DNA from: Ga0077555 sp963761475
Lineage (GTDB): Bacteria; Pseudomonadota; Alphaproteobacteria; Rhizobiales; Hyphomicrobiaceae
Assembly: GCA_963761475.1 (NCBI GenBank)
Contig: CAVXGT010000017.1
Span: 186,001-250,000 of the forward strand
DNA: 64,000 nt
Reading direction: 5' to 3'
Shown: positions 9,280 to 18,236 of the stretch, piece after piece
Numbering within the stretch: the first letter of the stretch is position 1
How the letters are laid out: each line of letters begins with the position of its first letter
Program-made: the position numbers and the translations under genes
The notes under the pieces: generated by a model
Databases searched by the model: none
What the model saw: only the letters and a program-made list of their open reading frames with translations
What the model was told of the DNA's origin: nothing

Positions 9280-10311
9280 TCAGGCGACCCCGGCTCTCAG
9301 AAGGTCGTGAACATGGACGATACCGACAGGTTTCCCATCGCTGACGACAAACATTTGCGTGCGCTTTCGCGAGTTGATCTCCTCCAGTGCTGCAGAAGCC
9401 AGCATGCCCGGAGACAGCGTGTTTGGATTTCGTGTCATGATGTCGCGGGCGTGCGAGAGTAGGAGGTTGTCACCCATATGTCGGCGTAGATCGCCGTCAG
9501 TGATCATGCCGGCAAGCGCGCCCGATTGATTGACAACACCGACGCAACCGAAGCTTTTGGCCGTCATGGCAACGAGCACATCGCTCATCGGCGTATCCAA
9601 GGGCACCAGCGGCATGGCATCGCCCTTGTGCATGAGGTCGGCAACATGCTTGAGTTGGGCGCCAAGTGAGCCGCCAGGATGAAAGACTTTGAAGTCGTGT
9701 GCGCTGAAACCCTTGCGTTCCAGCAATGCGATGGCGAGGCAGTCACCAATCGCGAGTTGCATCGTCGTCGACGTGGTTGGCGCAAGGCCGTGCGGACAAG
9801 CCTCTTTTGCTTTTGGCAATTCGAGGACGACGTCCGCCGCTTTGCCAAGTGCAGAGCAGGCGTTCGATGTGATGGCGACCAATCCGACGCGAAATCGCCG
9901 GGTGTAGGTAATGATGTTGCCGAGTTCGACGGTTTCCCCCGACCAAGATAGTGCAAGGACGACATCGTCACGGCCAATCATGCCGAGATCACCATGAGAT
10001 GCTTCTGACGGATGCACGAAGAATGCGGGGGTTCCTGTCGAGGCGAACGTTGCGGCAACTTTTTGGCCGACATGGCCCGATTTGCCCATTCCAGTGACGA
10101 TAACCCGGCCTTGCGCGGCCGCCAGCCGGTCGACGCTGGCAGCGAACGGTTCCGCCAGTCCTAGTTCCAGCGCTGCGCGCAGTTGGGCGAGGCCTTCCTC
10201 CTCAGTTTTCAGAGTGCGGCGCGCCGTCTCGCAAGCCGCCTGCTGCAGGCCGAACGGCCGTGGTGTGCCATTCGCCTTAACGGCTATTGCCGCGTCTCTT
10301 GAACCGGCCAT
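9280..10311 (-). CDS. kdsD: KpsF/GutQ-type arabinose-5-phosphate isomerase
   Basis: A 343-residue protein with an N-terminal SIS sugar-isomerase domain and two C-terminal CBS domains, the standard KdsD layout. The SIS signature GMGKSGHVGQ is near residues 74-83 and is followed by the HPSEASHGDLG loop. It interconverts ribulose-5-phosphate and arabinose-5-phosphate, the first step to KDO for lipopolysaccharide. It is transcribed against its neighbours, divergent from the flavin oxidoreductase at 10509 with about 200 bases between the starts. No other KDO gene is in the window. Confidence 0.93.
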   Translation of the reverse strand: MAGSRDAAIAVKANGTPRPFGLQQAACETARRTLKTEEEGLAQLRAALELGLAEPFAASVDRLAAAQGRVIVTGMGKSGHVGQKVAATFASTGTPAFFVHPSEASHGDLGMIGRDDVVLALSWSGETVELGNIITYTRRFRVGLVAITSNACSALGKAADVVLELPKAKEACPHGLAPTTSTTMQLAIGDCLAIALLERKGFSAHDFKVFHPGGSLGAQLKHVADLMHKGDAMPLVPLDTPMSDVLVAMTAKSFGCVGVVNQSGALAGMITDGDLRRHMGDNLLLSHARDIMTRNPNTLSPGMLASAALEEINSRKRTQMFVVSDGKPVGIVHVHDLLRAGVA

Positions 10312-10508
10312 GACATTGTCCCCCTGTCGCGACGAATCCGAATCGCTGACGCCTCAGGACTGCATACAACTCATTGGCGTCAGTGACCACCCGTGTCAAA
10401 GTCGCGGGGTAAGGCCGGCTGCGACTTGCGCTGGGCGTGGTGTTCGCGGCAAGGTTGACAGGCGGAGGAACCTGTTCCGCGCGCTAGCGAACGAGAGGAT
10501 GCAAAGCA

Positions 10509-12488
10509 ATGGGGGTTGCGTTCCCGAACCTCTTTACGCCTATGCGCATTGGGAGGGTGGAAGCCAAGAACCGGATCATGCGGGTCGCGACCACGGCGAA
10601 TCTTGCCGATGGCAACAAGGTTGGGCACCGCCTCCTTGCCTTCTACCGAACTTTGGCCAAAGGGGGCGCCGGTATCATTGTTACCGAGGCATTGCGTGCC
10701 CAACAACAGGACCCTTTTGGCCCCGGCGCGCTAGTTGTCTATGACCGATATGGCTTGGAAGGCCTGCGTCAACTCACTGACGTTTGCCATAGCGAGGGAG
10801 CACTGCTGATCGGCCAACTCAACATGGGCGGACGGCAGCATCTGGCCTCGCGCGTGGTTCCATTCATGATTGCACCGTCGGCCATTGCCTGCCCAAGGTC
10901 TGGTGGTGTGCCTCACGAACTCTCCGAGCGCGAGGTCCGCGAAGTCATCGAGACATATATCATGTGCGCGGTGCACTGCATCGAGGCCGGCTTTGACGGC
11001 GTCGAGATCCATGGTGCCCAGGGGCACTTGATCCAGCAATTCCTGTCCCCATTCTCGAACCGGCGCACGGATACGTATGGTGGCAGCGATGAGAACCGAA
11101 TAAGGTTCGCGCGCGAAATCCTTGAGGGCGTGCGCCAGCGCATCGGCTATCGACCGATCATCGGCTTCAGATTGGGCGTCGAGGAGTTCACTGAAGGTGG
11201 CCTCGACATCGAAATGACGGTGGAAATTGCTCGCAGGTTGGTCGCAGACGGCCTAGTCGACTATCTCTCGCTTGCCCAAGGTAACTTCAATTCGATCGAG
11301 ACGCATTTGCCGGACCGCCATTGGCCGATCTTAGCGTGGCGCGACCTCCACAAGCGCTTCAGGCCGATTGCGAACGGTATACCTGTTGTGGCCTCGACCC
11401 GCATTCAGGGGCCGGAACAGGCCGAAGCTGTATTGGCAGCAGGCGAGGCCGACTTGATCGGCCTCTGCCGAGCTTTGATCGTTGACCCGGATTGGCCGGC
11501 GAAAGCTAAGCGGGGAGAGGTCGAAAGCATCAGGCGCTGCATTGCTTGCAATCAATGCTGGGGATGGATCTCCGCCGGAGAGCCGATCGCCTGCTCGACG
11601 AATCCGGTCGCCGGTCGAGAATACCGCTGGCCCAAACTAGAGCGGGACAAGGTCGAAAGCCCGAGGCGGGTCATTGTGGTCGGTGGCGGCCCCGCTGGTC
11701 TTGAGGCCACGCGTGTGACCGCCGCACGTGGACATGTGGTGACCTTGTTAGAACGCGAAGAGACGTTGGGCGGACGACTCAAGAGAGTTCACGAGGTGCC
11801 CCACCACGAGGAAATGAGGAACTTGTTTTCTTATCTGATACCGCAGGTCGAGGCCTGTGGTGCAACCGTCAGGCTGGGGCAGAACGCAACCGCAGAGCAA
11901 CTACTGGCTGCCAATCCCGACGAAATCATCATTGCCACCGGTGCCACGCCCTACGTGCCGGATCTGGCTGGCGATGGCTCGGTTCCGGTGTTGACGGCCG
12001 ACGGACCTGTTCCACTTGCAGCGACCTCCGGACGGCACGTCGTTGTCATGGATGAAGATGGCTACTACTGGACGAGCGCGGTTATCGAAAGCATCGTCGG
12101 GCAGGGGCGAGTTCCCATTGTGGCGACCCGCTTTTTCGAAGTTGCGCGAGAGGTTCCGATGGTGTCGCGGATCGCTCTCCTGCGCCAGATAGACACGGCC
12201 GGCGGTTTGGTGAAGTCTTCGACATTCGTCTCGCGGACGGCGAATGGCTCCGTGCTGCTCACACACTATCTGACCGGACGCGAGGAGACGGTCGACGATG
12301 TGGCTGCCGTGGTCTGGGTTGGCGCGGCGCGCCCGAATCATCAGCTGGCTCAAGACCTCCGAGACGCCGGATTCGATGCCAGACGAATCCACCTCATAGG
12401 CGATGCTTTTGCACCAAGGCGTCTCGCCAATGCACTGACGGAGGCTCATACCATTGGGCGTGGCATCGGGTCACCACGGCGCGGATGA
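10509..12488 (+). CDS. Old-yellow-enzyme / FAD fusion oxidoreductase (2,4-dienoyl-CoA reductase type)
   Basis: A 659-residue protein with three parts. Residues 1 to about 340 are an OYE-type FMN barrel (PNLFTPMRIGRVEAKNR, then GAQGHLIQQFLSP). A 4Fe-4S motif follows at about 343-361 (CxxCxxC plus a later Cys). From about residue 390 there is an FAD/NAD(P) domain with VVGGGPAGLEA. This is the architecture of 2,4-dienoyl-CoA reductase, trimethylamine dehydrogenase and related xenobiotic reductases. Its stop overlaps the next gene (ATGATG/TGA), so translation is probably coupled to the small SnoaL-like protein. Substrate unknown; probably an enone or enoyl-CoA. Confidence 0.92.
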   Translation: MGVAFPNLFTPMRIGRVEAKNRIMRVATTANLADGNKVGHRLLAFYRTLAKGGAGIIVTEALRAQQQDPFGPGALVVYDRYGLEGLRQLTDVCHSEGALLIGQLNMGGRQHLASRVVPFMIAPSAIACPRSGGVPHELSEREVREVIETYIMCAVHCIEAGFDGVEIHGAQGHLIQQFLSPFSNRRTDTYGGSDENRIRFAREILEGVRQRIGYRPIIGFRLGVEEFTEGGLDIEMTVEIARRLVADGLVDYLSLAQGNFNSIETHLPDRHWPILAWRDLHKRFRPIANGIPVVASTRIQGPEQAEAVLAAGEADLIGLCRALIVDPDWPAKAKRGEVESIRRCIACNQCWGWISAGEPIACSTNPVAGREYRWPKLERDKVESPRRVIVVGGGPAGLEATRVTAARGHVVTLLEREETLGGRLKRVHEVPHHEEMRNLFSYLIPQVEACGATVRLGQNATAEQLLAANPDEIIIATGATPYVPDLAGDGSVPVLTADGPVPLAATSGRHVVVMDEDGYYWTSAVIESIVGQGRVPIVATRFFEVAREVPMVSRIALLRQIDTAGGLVKSSTFVSRTANGSVLLTHYLTGREETVDDVAAVVWVGAARPNHQLAQDLRDAGFDARRIHLIGDAFAPRRLANALTEAHTIGRGIGSPRRG

Positions 12489-12907
12489 TGTCAGGAGAGA
12501 ACCAATTGGATGATGCATTTCGCGATTTCCGCCGGAGCTTTGAGGCCGCGATTGCCGAGCAGTTGCAGGGTAATTCCGAGCCGTTCCTGGAGTTGTGGTC
12601 ACGGCAACCGGACATAATGATTTTCGGAGGTTTGGGTGGCCACGAGCACGGTTGGCCTGAAGTAGCCGACCGACTGCGGTGGGCTGCCACCAAAGTCGAT
12701 GCCCGCCTCACGCGGATTGAGAACCTATCGACTGTGATCATGGGGGAAATGGCGTTGACCGCCGACCTCGAGCACATGGTGAGACGTCTTGATGGGCGCG
12801 AGATCGAGCGCGCACTCAGAGTCACGCATGGATTGCGTGTGGAGGATGGGGCCTGGCGTATTTTCTACAGGCACGGCGACGAATATCGTCCATCTGGAAG
12901 AGCGTGA
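12485..12907 (+). CDS. SnoaL-like / NTF2-fold protein coupled to the flavin oxidoreductase
   Basis: About 140 residues with NTF2-like features: a first amphipathic helix (FRDFRRSFEAAIAEQLQG), then DIMIFGGLGGHEHGW, and a final strand VEDGAWRIFYRHGDEY. It overlaps the last bases of the oxidoreductase gene, so the two are almost certainly co-translated. Members of this fold bind small hydrophobic ligands or act as isomerases or dehydratases. It is the second SnoaL-like gene in the first 13 kb, each at the end of a catabolic set. The start could equally be the second ATG at 12488. Confidence 0.8.
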   Translation: MMSGENQLDDAFRDFRRSFEAAIAEQLQGNSEPFLELWSRQPDIMIFGGLGGHEHGWPEVADRLRWAATKVDARLTRIENLSTVIMGEMALTADLEHMVRRLDGREIERALRVTHGLRVEDGAWRIFYRHGDEYRPSGRA

Positions 12908-12969
12908 GCCAATGAGCTCTATCGTTGAGTTGGCGAGTTGACTGAGAAATGCTGGAGGAAGTAAACGCC

Positions 12970-13398
12970 ATGGTGAGCTTCGAGAAGCGATCGATTGCCG
13001 CAGAAACGGCACTAATTGGACTGCAAGGCGCAGTCGCGAAAGCCCGTCAACTCGGCCATGCCATGAGCATTTGCATCGTTGATGAAAGTGGAGTGCCCAA
13101 GGCCAGCCTGATGATGGACGGAGCGACGGACATGACCCGTTCCATTGCCGAGGACAAGGCATACACGTCCGCCTGCCTCAAAGCGCCAACGCACGCATTG
13201 TGGGATTTGGTCAAGAACGATCCCCCACTATTGAATGGATTGCCGGGAACCCGCAGGGCCATTGTCTTTGGCGGCGGTTATCCGATCTTGGAGAACGGCA
13301 AGGTGATTGGTGCCGTGGGAGTCTCCGGTGGGCACTACAGCGACGACATGGAAGTCGCCCGCGCAGCCTTGGCGGCCATTGGCGCGCCGGTCTCGTGA
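12970..13398 (+). CDS. GlcG/HbpS-type heme-binding-family protein (DUF336)
   Basis: A 142-residue GlcG/HbpS-like domain: helix with alternating Ala/Lys, then the strand MSICIVDESGVPKASLMMDGA, then the family-typical GTRRAIVFGGGYPILENGKVIGAVGVSGG. Members bind or degrade heme (HbpS) or occur with no known role in glycolate and aromatic catabolic operons. GGAGG precedes this ATG; an alternative ATG at 12949 has a poorer site. It follows the flavin oxidoreductase and SnoaL-like genes on the same strand and probably belongs to that unit. No signal peptide is seen. Confidence 0.87.
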   Translation: MVSFEKRSIAAETALIGLQGAVAKARQLGHAMSICIVDESGVPKASLMMDGATDMTRSIAEDKAYTSACLKAPTHALWDLVKNDPPLLNGLPGTRRAIVFGGGYPILENGKVIGAVGVSGGHYSDDMEVARAALAAIGAPVS

Positions 13399-13431
13399 GC
13401 CTTGCCCGCGGCTGGCTCCTGACCTGAGTAA

Positions 13432-14214
13432 TCAGGCGCCGAGAAGCGGCTCATTGCGTAGAGACGCGATCAACCGTTTCAGCGTCTCCAGGGTCGAATG
13501 GTCGATCAGGCCATCTACCAGTGCGGGCCGGAAGTGCCTCTGGAAGGCGACCACGACCTTTTTCGTGGCCTCATCCAACGAGCCCGATTGGGGCACCCTG
13601 TAGCCATAGTCGGCAAGCAATCGCTGGGTCTCGGCAACATGCCGCCCAGAACAGCCCCGCTTTGCATCACTTCTCCGGAGACGCCCAGAAATTACGGGCG
13701 CCGGGGCCACCCAATGGCCGACTCCGTAAGATGCAAGCCGCGCCCAATCGAATTTCTCACCCGGATCGTCCTTGCGTTCTGGAGCAACGTCCGAGTGCGC
13801 TAGAACCCGCTGCGCAGGAATGCCCCAGCGCGAGATGCAATCCCACGCCAAGGCTGTCACTGCCGTCATCTGCGCCTCCGGGAAGTCCGGATAACCGTCG
13901 TTATGACCTCGATTGTGGATCTCGAAGCCTATCGAGCGGGAGTTGATGTCGGTTTCCCCTGCCCAGTATGACACGCCAGCATGCCATGCCCTCATGGTCT
14001 CGGAAACCAGTTGCGTCACGCGGCCGTCGCAGTCGATGACATAATGACACGATACTTGTGATTGAGGGTTCGAGAGCCACTCGATCGCGCCCTGGCAAGA
14101 TCCCATGCCCGTGTAATGCAAAAGCAGCATGTCGGGACGGCAGACGCCTCGGCGGGGCCCGATATTGGGAGACGGATGGATTGCATCAACCAGGTGGGTG
14201 TCAGCCCGCAGCAT
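13432..14214 (-). CDS. N-acetylmuramoyl-L-alanine amidase with peptidoglycan-binding domain (AmiD/AmpD type)
   Basis: A 260-residue zinc amidase_2 protein. Probable Zn ligands are His in LLLHYTG, His in VLAHSDVAP and Asp in the KDDPGEKFDW loop. The middle carries the expected GFEIHNRGH motif. The C-terminal about 70 residues (RHVAETQRLLADYGYRVPQ) form a peptidoglycan-binding type 1 domain. No signal peptide is apparent, so it probably cleaves recycled anhydro-muropeptides in the cytosol, as AmpD does. Its ATG overlaps the stop of the upstream TerB-DnaJ gene (TGATG), a linkage I recall as common in Rhizobiales. Confidence 0.9.
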   Translation of the reverse strand: MLRADTHLVDAIHPSPNIGPRRGVCRPDMLLLHYTGMGSCQGAIEWLSNPQSQVSCHYVIDCDGRVTQLVSETMRAWHAGVSYWAGETDINSRSIGFEIHNRGHNDGYPDFPEAQMTAVTALAWDCISRWGIPAQRVLAHSDVAPERKDDPGEKFDWARLASYGVGHWVAPAPVISGRLRRSDAKRGCSGRHVAETQRLLADYGYRVPQSGSLDEATKKVVVAFQRHFRPALVDGLIDHSTLETLKRLIASLRNEPLLGA

Positions 14215-14913
14215 CACAGTCCCCGTTCACTGGCGATGGTATCAAAGGCAGCATTGATACTGGCGAGCTTGCGCTCGGCAATGATGACGAAATCGGCGGG
14301 CACGCCTCGGCCGGTCAGCCTGTCCGGGTGATGCTCGAATGCCAATGCGCGATGCCGAGCCTTTATGGCTTCATTCGTCGCCGACGGCTCAAGCCCCAGC
14401 ACCGTATAGGGATCAGCCTTTTCAGCAACGAATAGTGAGCGTACCCAGGCGAATTCGGAGGCTTCGATGCCAAGATGCGCTGCGACTGATCTCAGAAATG
14501 CGTCCTCCTTCTCGTGCAGGATGCCGTCTGCCGAAGCGATGACGAACAGGCCTTCGAGCACATCGCGCTTGACGTCAGGTTGTTCGGCGAGTGCTTGCGC
14601 GATTTGATGGGCATAGGTCTCGTAACCGGAGATATCCTGCTGTGCGAGGTCGAAAACAAGCCGCACATTCGCGTTTTCCGAGTTCAGGAAATCGGCACAC
14701 GCGATGGAAGGCCTCGACTTCATCCGCTATGACGATGCCATCGGACTTCGCCATTTTGGCGGCCAGTGCGATCATTGCGATGGTGAATGTTACGTTCAAC
14801 GCCCGCCCATCGCCATCCTGCCCTCCCGAACGGTCGTTCCCGAGAAGTCCGGTTAGCGAGCCGCTGCGCAAGGCGTTCGATGCCCGTGTGACTATCGTGT
14901 TCCAGATGCTCAT
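14214..14913 (-). CDS. TerB-like/DnaJ-domain protein (DjlA type), interrupted by a 1-base frameshift
   Basis: The N-terminal half begins MSIWNTIVTRASNALR and carries the TerB signature (FTIAMIALAAKMAKSDG). The C-terminal half has a second TerB helix set (FVIASADGILHEKEDAFL) and a J-domain (PYTVLGLEPSATNEAIK, then the HPD motif in FEHHPDRL). The two halves are in different frames. Removing one base from the GAGTTC at 14680-14685 (plus strand) rejoins them as FPDSENANVRLVF and gives a 232-residue protein of normal size. The product is a likely DnaK co-chaperone. The 700-base span is one base off a multiple of three. I consider a consensus error likelier than a real mutation. Confidence 0.8.
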
Positions 14914-15214
14914 GTGCATGACCTTAAACACATGGAAGCCGGTTTCGCCAAGAGGTGCGTCGCTGCCCACTGACGAAAGAGACCGCTTTCCGTTCGGAAA
15001 GCGTCTCGAACGATGCGAAAAATACGGAATGGAGTTGCCGGGCGTGGGTTATGACCGTCGAGTGCAACAGTTCCTACTTGCAAGGGGGCAATCCTCCTTG
15101 CGGTCGGCACCGCCAATTTGTTCGACAAATGTCAACGCGCGAATGGCTCTGCGGCGGGCCGTTGCAAACTACTGAACAGCCCGCTCGCGCGTTGGCAATC
15201 AAGAATTGCCGTCC
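14914..15214. other. Intergenic region containing a 20-base perfect palindromic hairpin
   Basis: About 300 bases between the TerB-DnaJ start and the EF-G-like stop. No convincing gene is seen: small open frames here have no family features or ribosome sites. The only structure I can point to is at 14984-15003, two 9-base arms (CGCTTTCCG / CGGAAAGCG) around a TT centre. There is no T-run after it on either strand, so it may be an operator or an mRNA stability element rather than a terminator. The promoter for the TerB-DnaJ/amidase pair should lie here, but I cannot identify it. Confidence 0.5.
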
Positions 15215-17263
15215 TCAGTCATGTGCTCGCCGATTCGCTGAGAGCACCAATTCAGCCTGCTTGCCCGTAAGCTCTGCCAAGTGATCGAATTGCGCGATAA
15301 ACGTGCCGACGCCATGTGTCGCCGATCGCAACTCCACGATCAGATCCTGTATCTCGCTCTCAGGCATGCGAGCTTGCACCACGTCCCAGCCATCCCAGTC
15401 CTCTCGAGGCGCAAAGCCTAGGATCTGGCCGCGCCGCTGCGATATGAGGGCGTTTATGCGTGCCGTCGCCTCCGATGGAATTGTGATGTCGACATGCATG
15501 ATTGGTTCTAGCAGAACCGGTTGGCACTTCGGCATCCCTTCCGCCATTGCAAGCCGGCCAGCCTGCCTGAATGCCATGTCGGAGCTATCGACCGAGTGAT
15601 AGGACCCATCGGTCAAAGTCACTGCCACATCGACGACCTGAAAGCCCAGCGGGCCGTGCTGGAGATAGTCCTTCACGCCTGTTTCGACAGAGGGAATGAA
15701 CTGGCGTGGCACGACGCCACCGTGGATCTTTTCGTCGAATTGGAAGCCTTCGCCACGACCGCGTGGCGCAATCTCGAGCACGACATCACCGAATTGGCCG
15801 TGTCCGCCAGACTGCTTCTTGTGACGGCCCCGAATTGTGATTTGCTGACGAATGGTCTCACGATACGGAATCTGCCGCGGTTGCGTGAGCGCCTCGATGC
15901 CGTACTTCCGCTTTAGTCGCTCGATAACCACGCGCAAGTGCATCTCTCCTTGCCCCCAGAGCACCATCTGATGGGTCTCCTGCGAATGCTCGAGACGCAG
16001 CGAGGTATCTTCTTCCATGGCTTTGGCCAATGCCGCCGTCAGCTTCACCTCATCCTTGCGATCTTTGAGCGATATTGCGACCCCGAGAACGGGTTTGGCA
16101 GCGGCCTGCACGGGAATTGGGGACAGTGGCGTTTTCCCGGTGGTTATGGTCTCCCCGGTTAGGATTTTCTCGAGCCGGCCCAGGGCAACCGTCTCTCCAG
16201 CGCTAGCAGAACCGCGCTTTTTGGCGTCCTGTCCCGTCAGTGTGAAGATGCCAGCGATCCGTTCTTCGCTCTCAGCGCCGATGACATTGTTGCCCTCCTC
16301 CAAGCTGCCGCTCAAGACCCGCGTGAGCGATAGTTTTCCCCCGTGAGCTGTATGTAGTGTCTTCATGACGAACCCAGCGCTGCTGACATCATGCAGCCCA
16401 AGTCTCCGCGCCGTTTCGTCGACGAACGGCGCTTCATGGCGTAGCGCCTTTAGGAGCCGCATGATGCCATTGCCGTTGCTGGCCGATCCGACCAATACCG
16501 GGCATATCAAGCCGTCCTTGAGCTCGCGCGCCAGATCGTCGAAGATCCGGTCGCGAGGCGGCGCGATGTCCGACAGCAACTGCTCGAGAAGTTCGTCATC
16601 GTAGTCGGCGAGTTTCTCGAGCATCTCGAAGCGCGCGGACTTCTCGCGTTCCTCAATGCCCGATGGCATCTCCACGAGTTCCGATGCAGCGTGCTCCCGG
16701 TAGACGAAGGCGCGCTCCAGTGCCAGATCGACAAAGCCTGTCGCGATCCCATTTTCCCAAATCGGAATCTGGCGCAAGACCAGAGGCTTGGTGCTGGCCG
16801 GCTGCAGCATAGGCAAGATTTCACGCACGGGGGTCGAGAAACTATCGATCTTGTTGAGGAATAGGAAATGGGGCAGGCCCAAGTCTTCGAGCTGTTTGAG
16901 GATTACTTTCAGGGCCGGTACGCGCTTGGGGTCAGGTTCGGTTACGACGACGGCGGCATCACAGGCCGAAAGGATCGCGTGAGATTCTGACTGGAATTCG
17001 ATCGAGCCAGGGCAATCGACGAAGGTGAAGTGGTCATCGAGAAATTCCACATCGGCTGCATTGAGTTCCACGCTCATGCCATGTGCACGGGCTTCCTCAG
17101 AAGCATCGCCGACGGTATTACCATCGACAATGGTGCCTTGGCGCGTGATCGCCCCAGTACGATGAAGAATGGCCTCAAGGAGAGTAGTCTTGCCGGACAT
17201 ATAAGGCCCAACCAGCGCGATGCAGCGGGCACTTCGACCCGCACCGCCATTGGTACCGCCCAT
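15215..17263 (-). CDS. Elongation factor G-like GTPase (divergent EF-G paralogue)
   Basis: A 682-residue protein with the full EF-G domain order: GTPase domain, domain II, and domains III-V with RGRHKKQSGGHGQFGDVVLEI and the C-terminal RRGQILGF. The G1 loop is GPYMSGKT (residues 19-26), and NKID (G4) is intact. The G3 motif reads DCPGS (83-87) where canonical translational GTPases have DTPGH, so the catalytic His is replaced by Ser. GGGAG lies 7 bases before the ATG at 17263, which rules out a 40-residue extension. It is probably a non-canonical EF-G paralogue (FusA2-like), not the main translocase: no rpsL, rpsG or tuf is adjacent. Confidence 0.9.
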   Translation of the reverse strand: MGGTNGGAGRSARCIALVGPYMSGKTTLLEAILHRTGAITRQGTIVDGNTVGDASEEARAHGMSVELNAADVEFLDDHFTFVDCPGSIEFQSESHAILSACDAAVVVTEPDPKRVPALKVILKQLEDLGLPHFLFLNKIDSFSTPVREILPMLQPASTKPLVLRQIPIWENGIATGFVDLALERAFVYREHAASELVEMPSGIEEREKSARFEMLEKLADYDDELLEQLLSDIAPPRDRIFDDLARELKDGLICPVLVGSASNGNGIMRLLKALRHEAPFVDETARRLGLHDVSSAGFVMKTLHTAHGGKLSLTRVLSGSLEEGNNVIGAESEERIAGIFTLTGQDAKKRGSASAGETVALGRLEKILTGETITTGKTPLSPIPVQAAAKPVLGVAISLKDRKDEVKLTAALAKAMEEDTSLRLEHSQETHQMVLWGQGEMHLRVVIERLKRKYGIEALTQPRQIPYRETIRQQITIRGRHKKQSGGHGQFGDVVLEIAPRGRGEGFQFDEKIHGGVVPRQFIPSVETGVKDYLQHGPLGFQVVDVAVTLTDGSYHSVDSSDMAFRQAGRLAMAEGMPKCQPVLLEPIMHVDITIPSEATARINALISQRRGQILGFAPREDWDGWDVVQARMPESEIQDLIVELRSATHGVGTFIAQFDHLAELTGKQAELVLSANRRAHD

Positions 17264-17430
17264 GGCTTCGCTCCCGTTTCTCTCAGGCAGGCAGAGGCAC
17301 TGGCCGCAGCCCGCGCCTGAGGTGAAGGTCGCGGCATCACCATGTTGACCTGCTGCGTGAGAGTTAGGCAAGACCTGCAGCAAAACTTTTTTGCAGGTGG
17401 CGGTGGGTCATCTCTGGTCAGGTGTGTGAG

Positions 17431-17450
17431 GTGTATTGAGGTGTATTGAG
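17431..17450. repeat. Two exact tandem copies of a 10-base unit
   Basis: GTGTATTGAG occurs twice in direct succession, preceded by a degenerate copy (GTGTGTGAG) at 17422-17430. It lies upstream of the EF-G-like gene (minus strand) and about 100 bases before the secreted protein at 17549. It could be a slippage-prone spacer or a repeated regulator site; nothing in the sequence decides. Confidence 0.6.
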
Positions 17451-17509
17451 GAAAAAAGGCCAGATGCTGCCATCGCCAACATCGTGAAGACAAATTTCTT
17501 GTCCAGTCA

Positions 17510-17528
17510 GACCACCCACAGGGTGGTC
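17510..17528 (+). promoter_or_regulatory. Perfect 8-base stem-loop in the 5' leader of the 17549 gene
   Basis: GACCACCC and GGGTGGTC are exact complements around a 3-base ACA loop. The stem ends 20 bases before the ATG at 17549 and just upstream of its GGAG ribosome site. No T-tract follows, so it is not an intrinsic terminator. It could stabilise the mRNA or modulate translation initiation, or be a dyad operator for the divergent promoters. Confidence 0.5.
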
Positions 17529-17548
17529 CCCCAATGGAGAGAGTAGTT

Positions 17549-18157
17549 ATGCTCTACAATTCGCGGCTGTTGGCAGGCGCAGCCATCGCGGTGCTGCTTT
17601 CTGTAAGCTGTGGTGGGGCCGTGGCTCTTGACGAAAGCAAGGACGAAAAGTCTCTCCTCAAATCTTGCGAGAAAAGCCTCTGCCAACTCGTGACCCAGAG
17701 AGCGCCGAGCAATGGGAATTTTTCCTGCCGGCTGGCCAAGACATGGCGTAAGCAGGACCTCAAGGAGGGCGCAAGCCAAGGCAAGGCGTCATGGTTTTTC
17801 GGCGATGCCCAGTGTGAGGTGACTCTCAATCTTGCGCGCGGCGCGATTTTAGCGGCTTTGCGGGAAGGCAAGACAACGCTGAAGTTTCCCGAGCACACCG
17901 TCAATTGCCTCATCGACGCCAACAAGAAGGCGACCAGAGTTACCGCCATTCTGGCTCCGAAGGCGGAATTCGAGGGTGGAAAGGTGAAAAGCGTCCAGGT
18001 GAACTTGAAGAAATTCAGCGGACCGACTCTCATGAAGGGGCTTGCGTACGCTACCGCCGGCATGGAGGATAAGTTGGGAGTTTTTCGCAACAAGCTCGCG
18101 GGCGCTGTCAACAAGCTGCTCTACGAGCGGTGTCCCAAAATCGCAGCCGGCAAATAA
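17549..18157 (+). CDS. Secreted protein of unknown function
   Basis: A 202-residue protein with a clear signal peptide: MLYNSRLLAG, then an aliphatic core, with likely cleavage near GGAVA-LDESK. The mature part is basic (many Lys), has several Cys that could form periplasmic disulfides (KSCEKSLCQL, then NFSCRLAK, DAQCEV, TVNCLID and a late YERCPK), and contains the strand TLKFPEHTVNCLIDANKKATRVTA split around the fourth Cys. I do not recognise a family. GGAG sits 9 bases before this ATG; a start at 17534 is possible but weaker. Divergent from the EF-G-like gene and convergent with the glycosylase gene. Confidence 0.78.
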   Translation: MLYNSRLLAGAAIAVLLSVSCGGAVALDESKDEKSLLKSCEKSLCQLVTQRAPSNGNFSCRLAKTWRKQDLKEGASQGKASWFFGDAQCEVTLNLARGAILAALREGKTTLKFPEHTVNCLIDANKKATRVTAILAPKAEFEGGKVKSVQVNLKKFSGPTLMKGLAYATAGMEDKLGVFRNKLAGAVNKLLYERCPKIAAGK

Positions 18158-18236
18158 CGGTCAATTCCTGGCTACGGATGCGGAGGCGGTCATTATCATC
18201 GTACAGAGATTCGCGCTCCCTGGTGCGCAGAGCGCC

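Noticed and set aside
17510..17528. Hairpin as an intrinsic terminator for an upstream plus-strand gene
   Set aside because: There is no T-tract and no plus-strand gene upstream that would need it.
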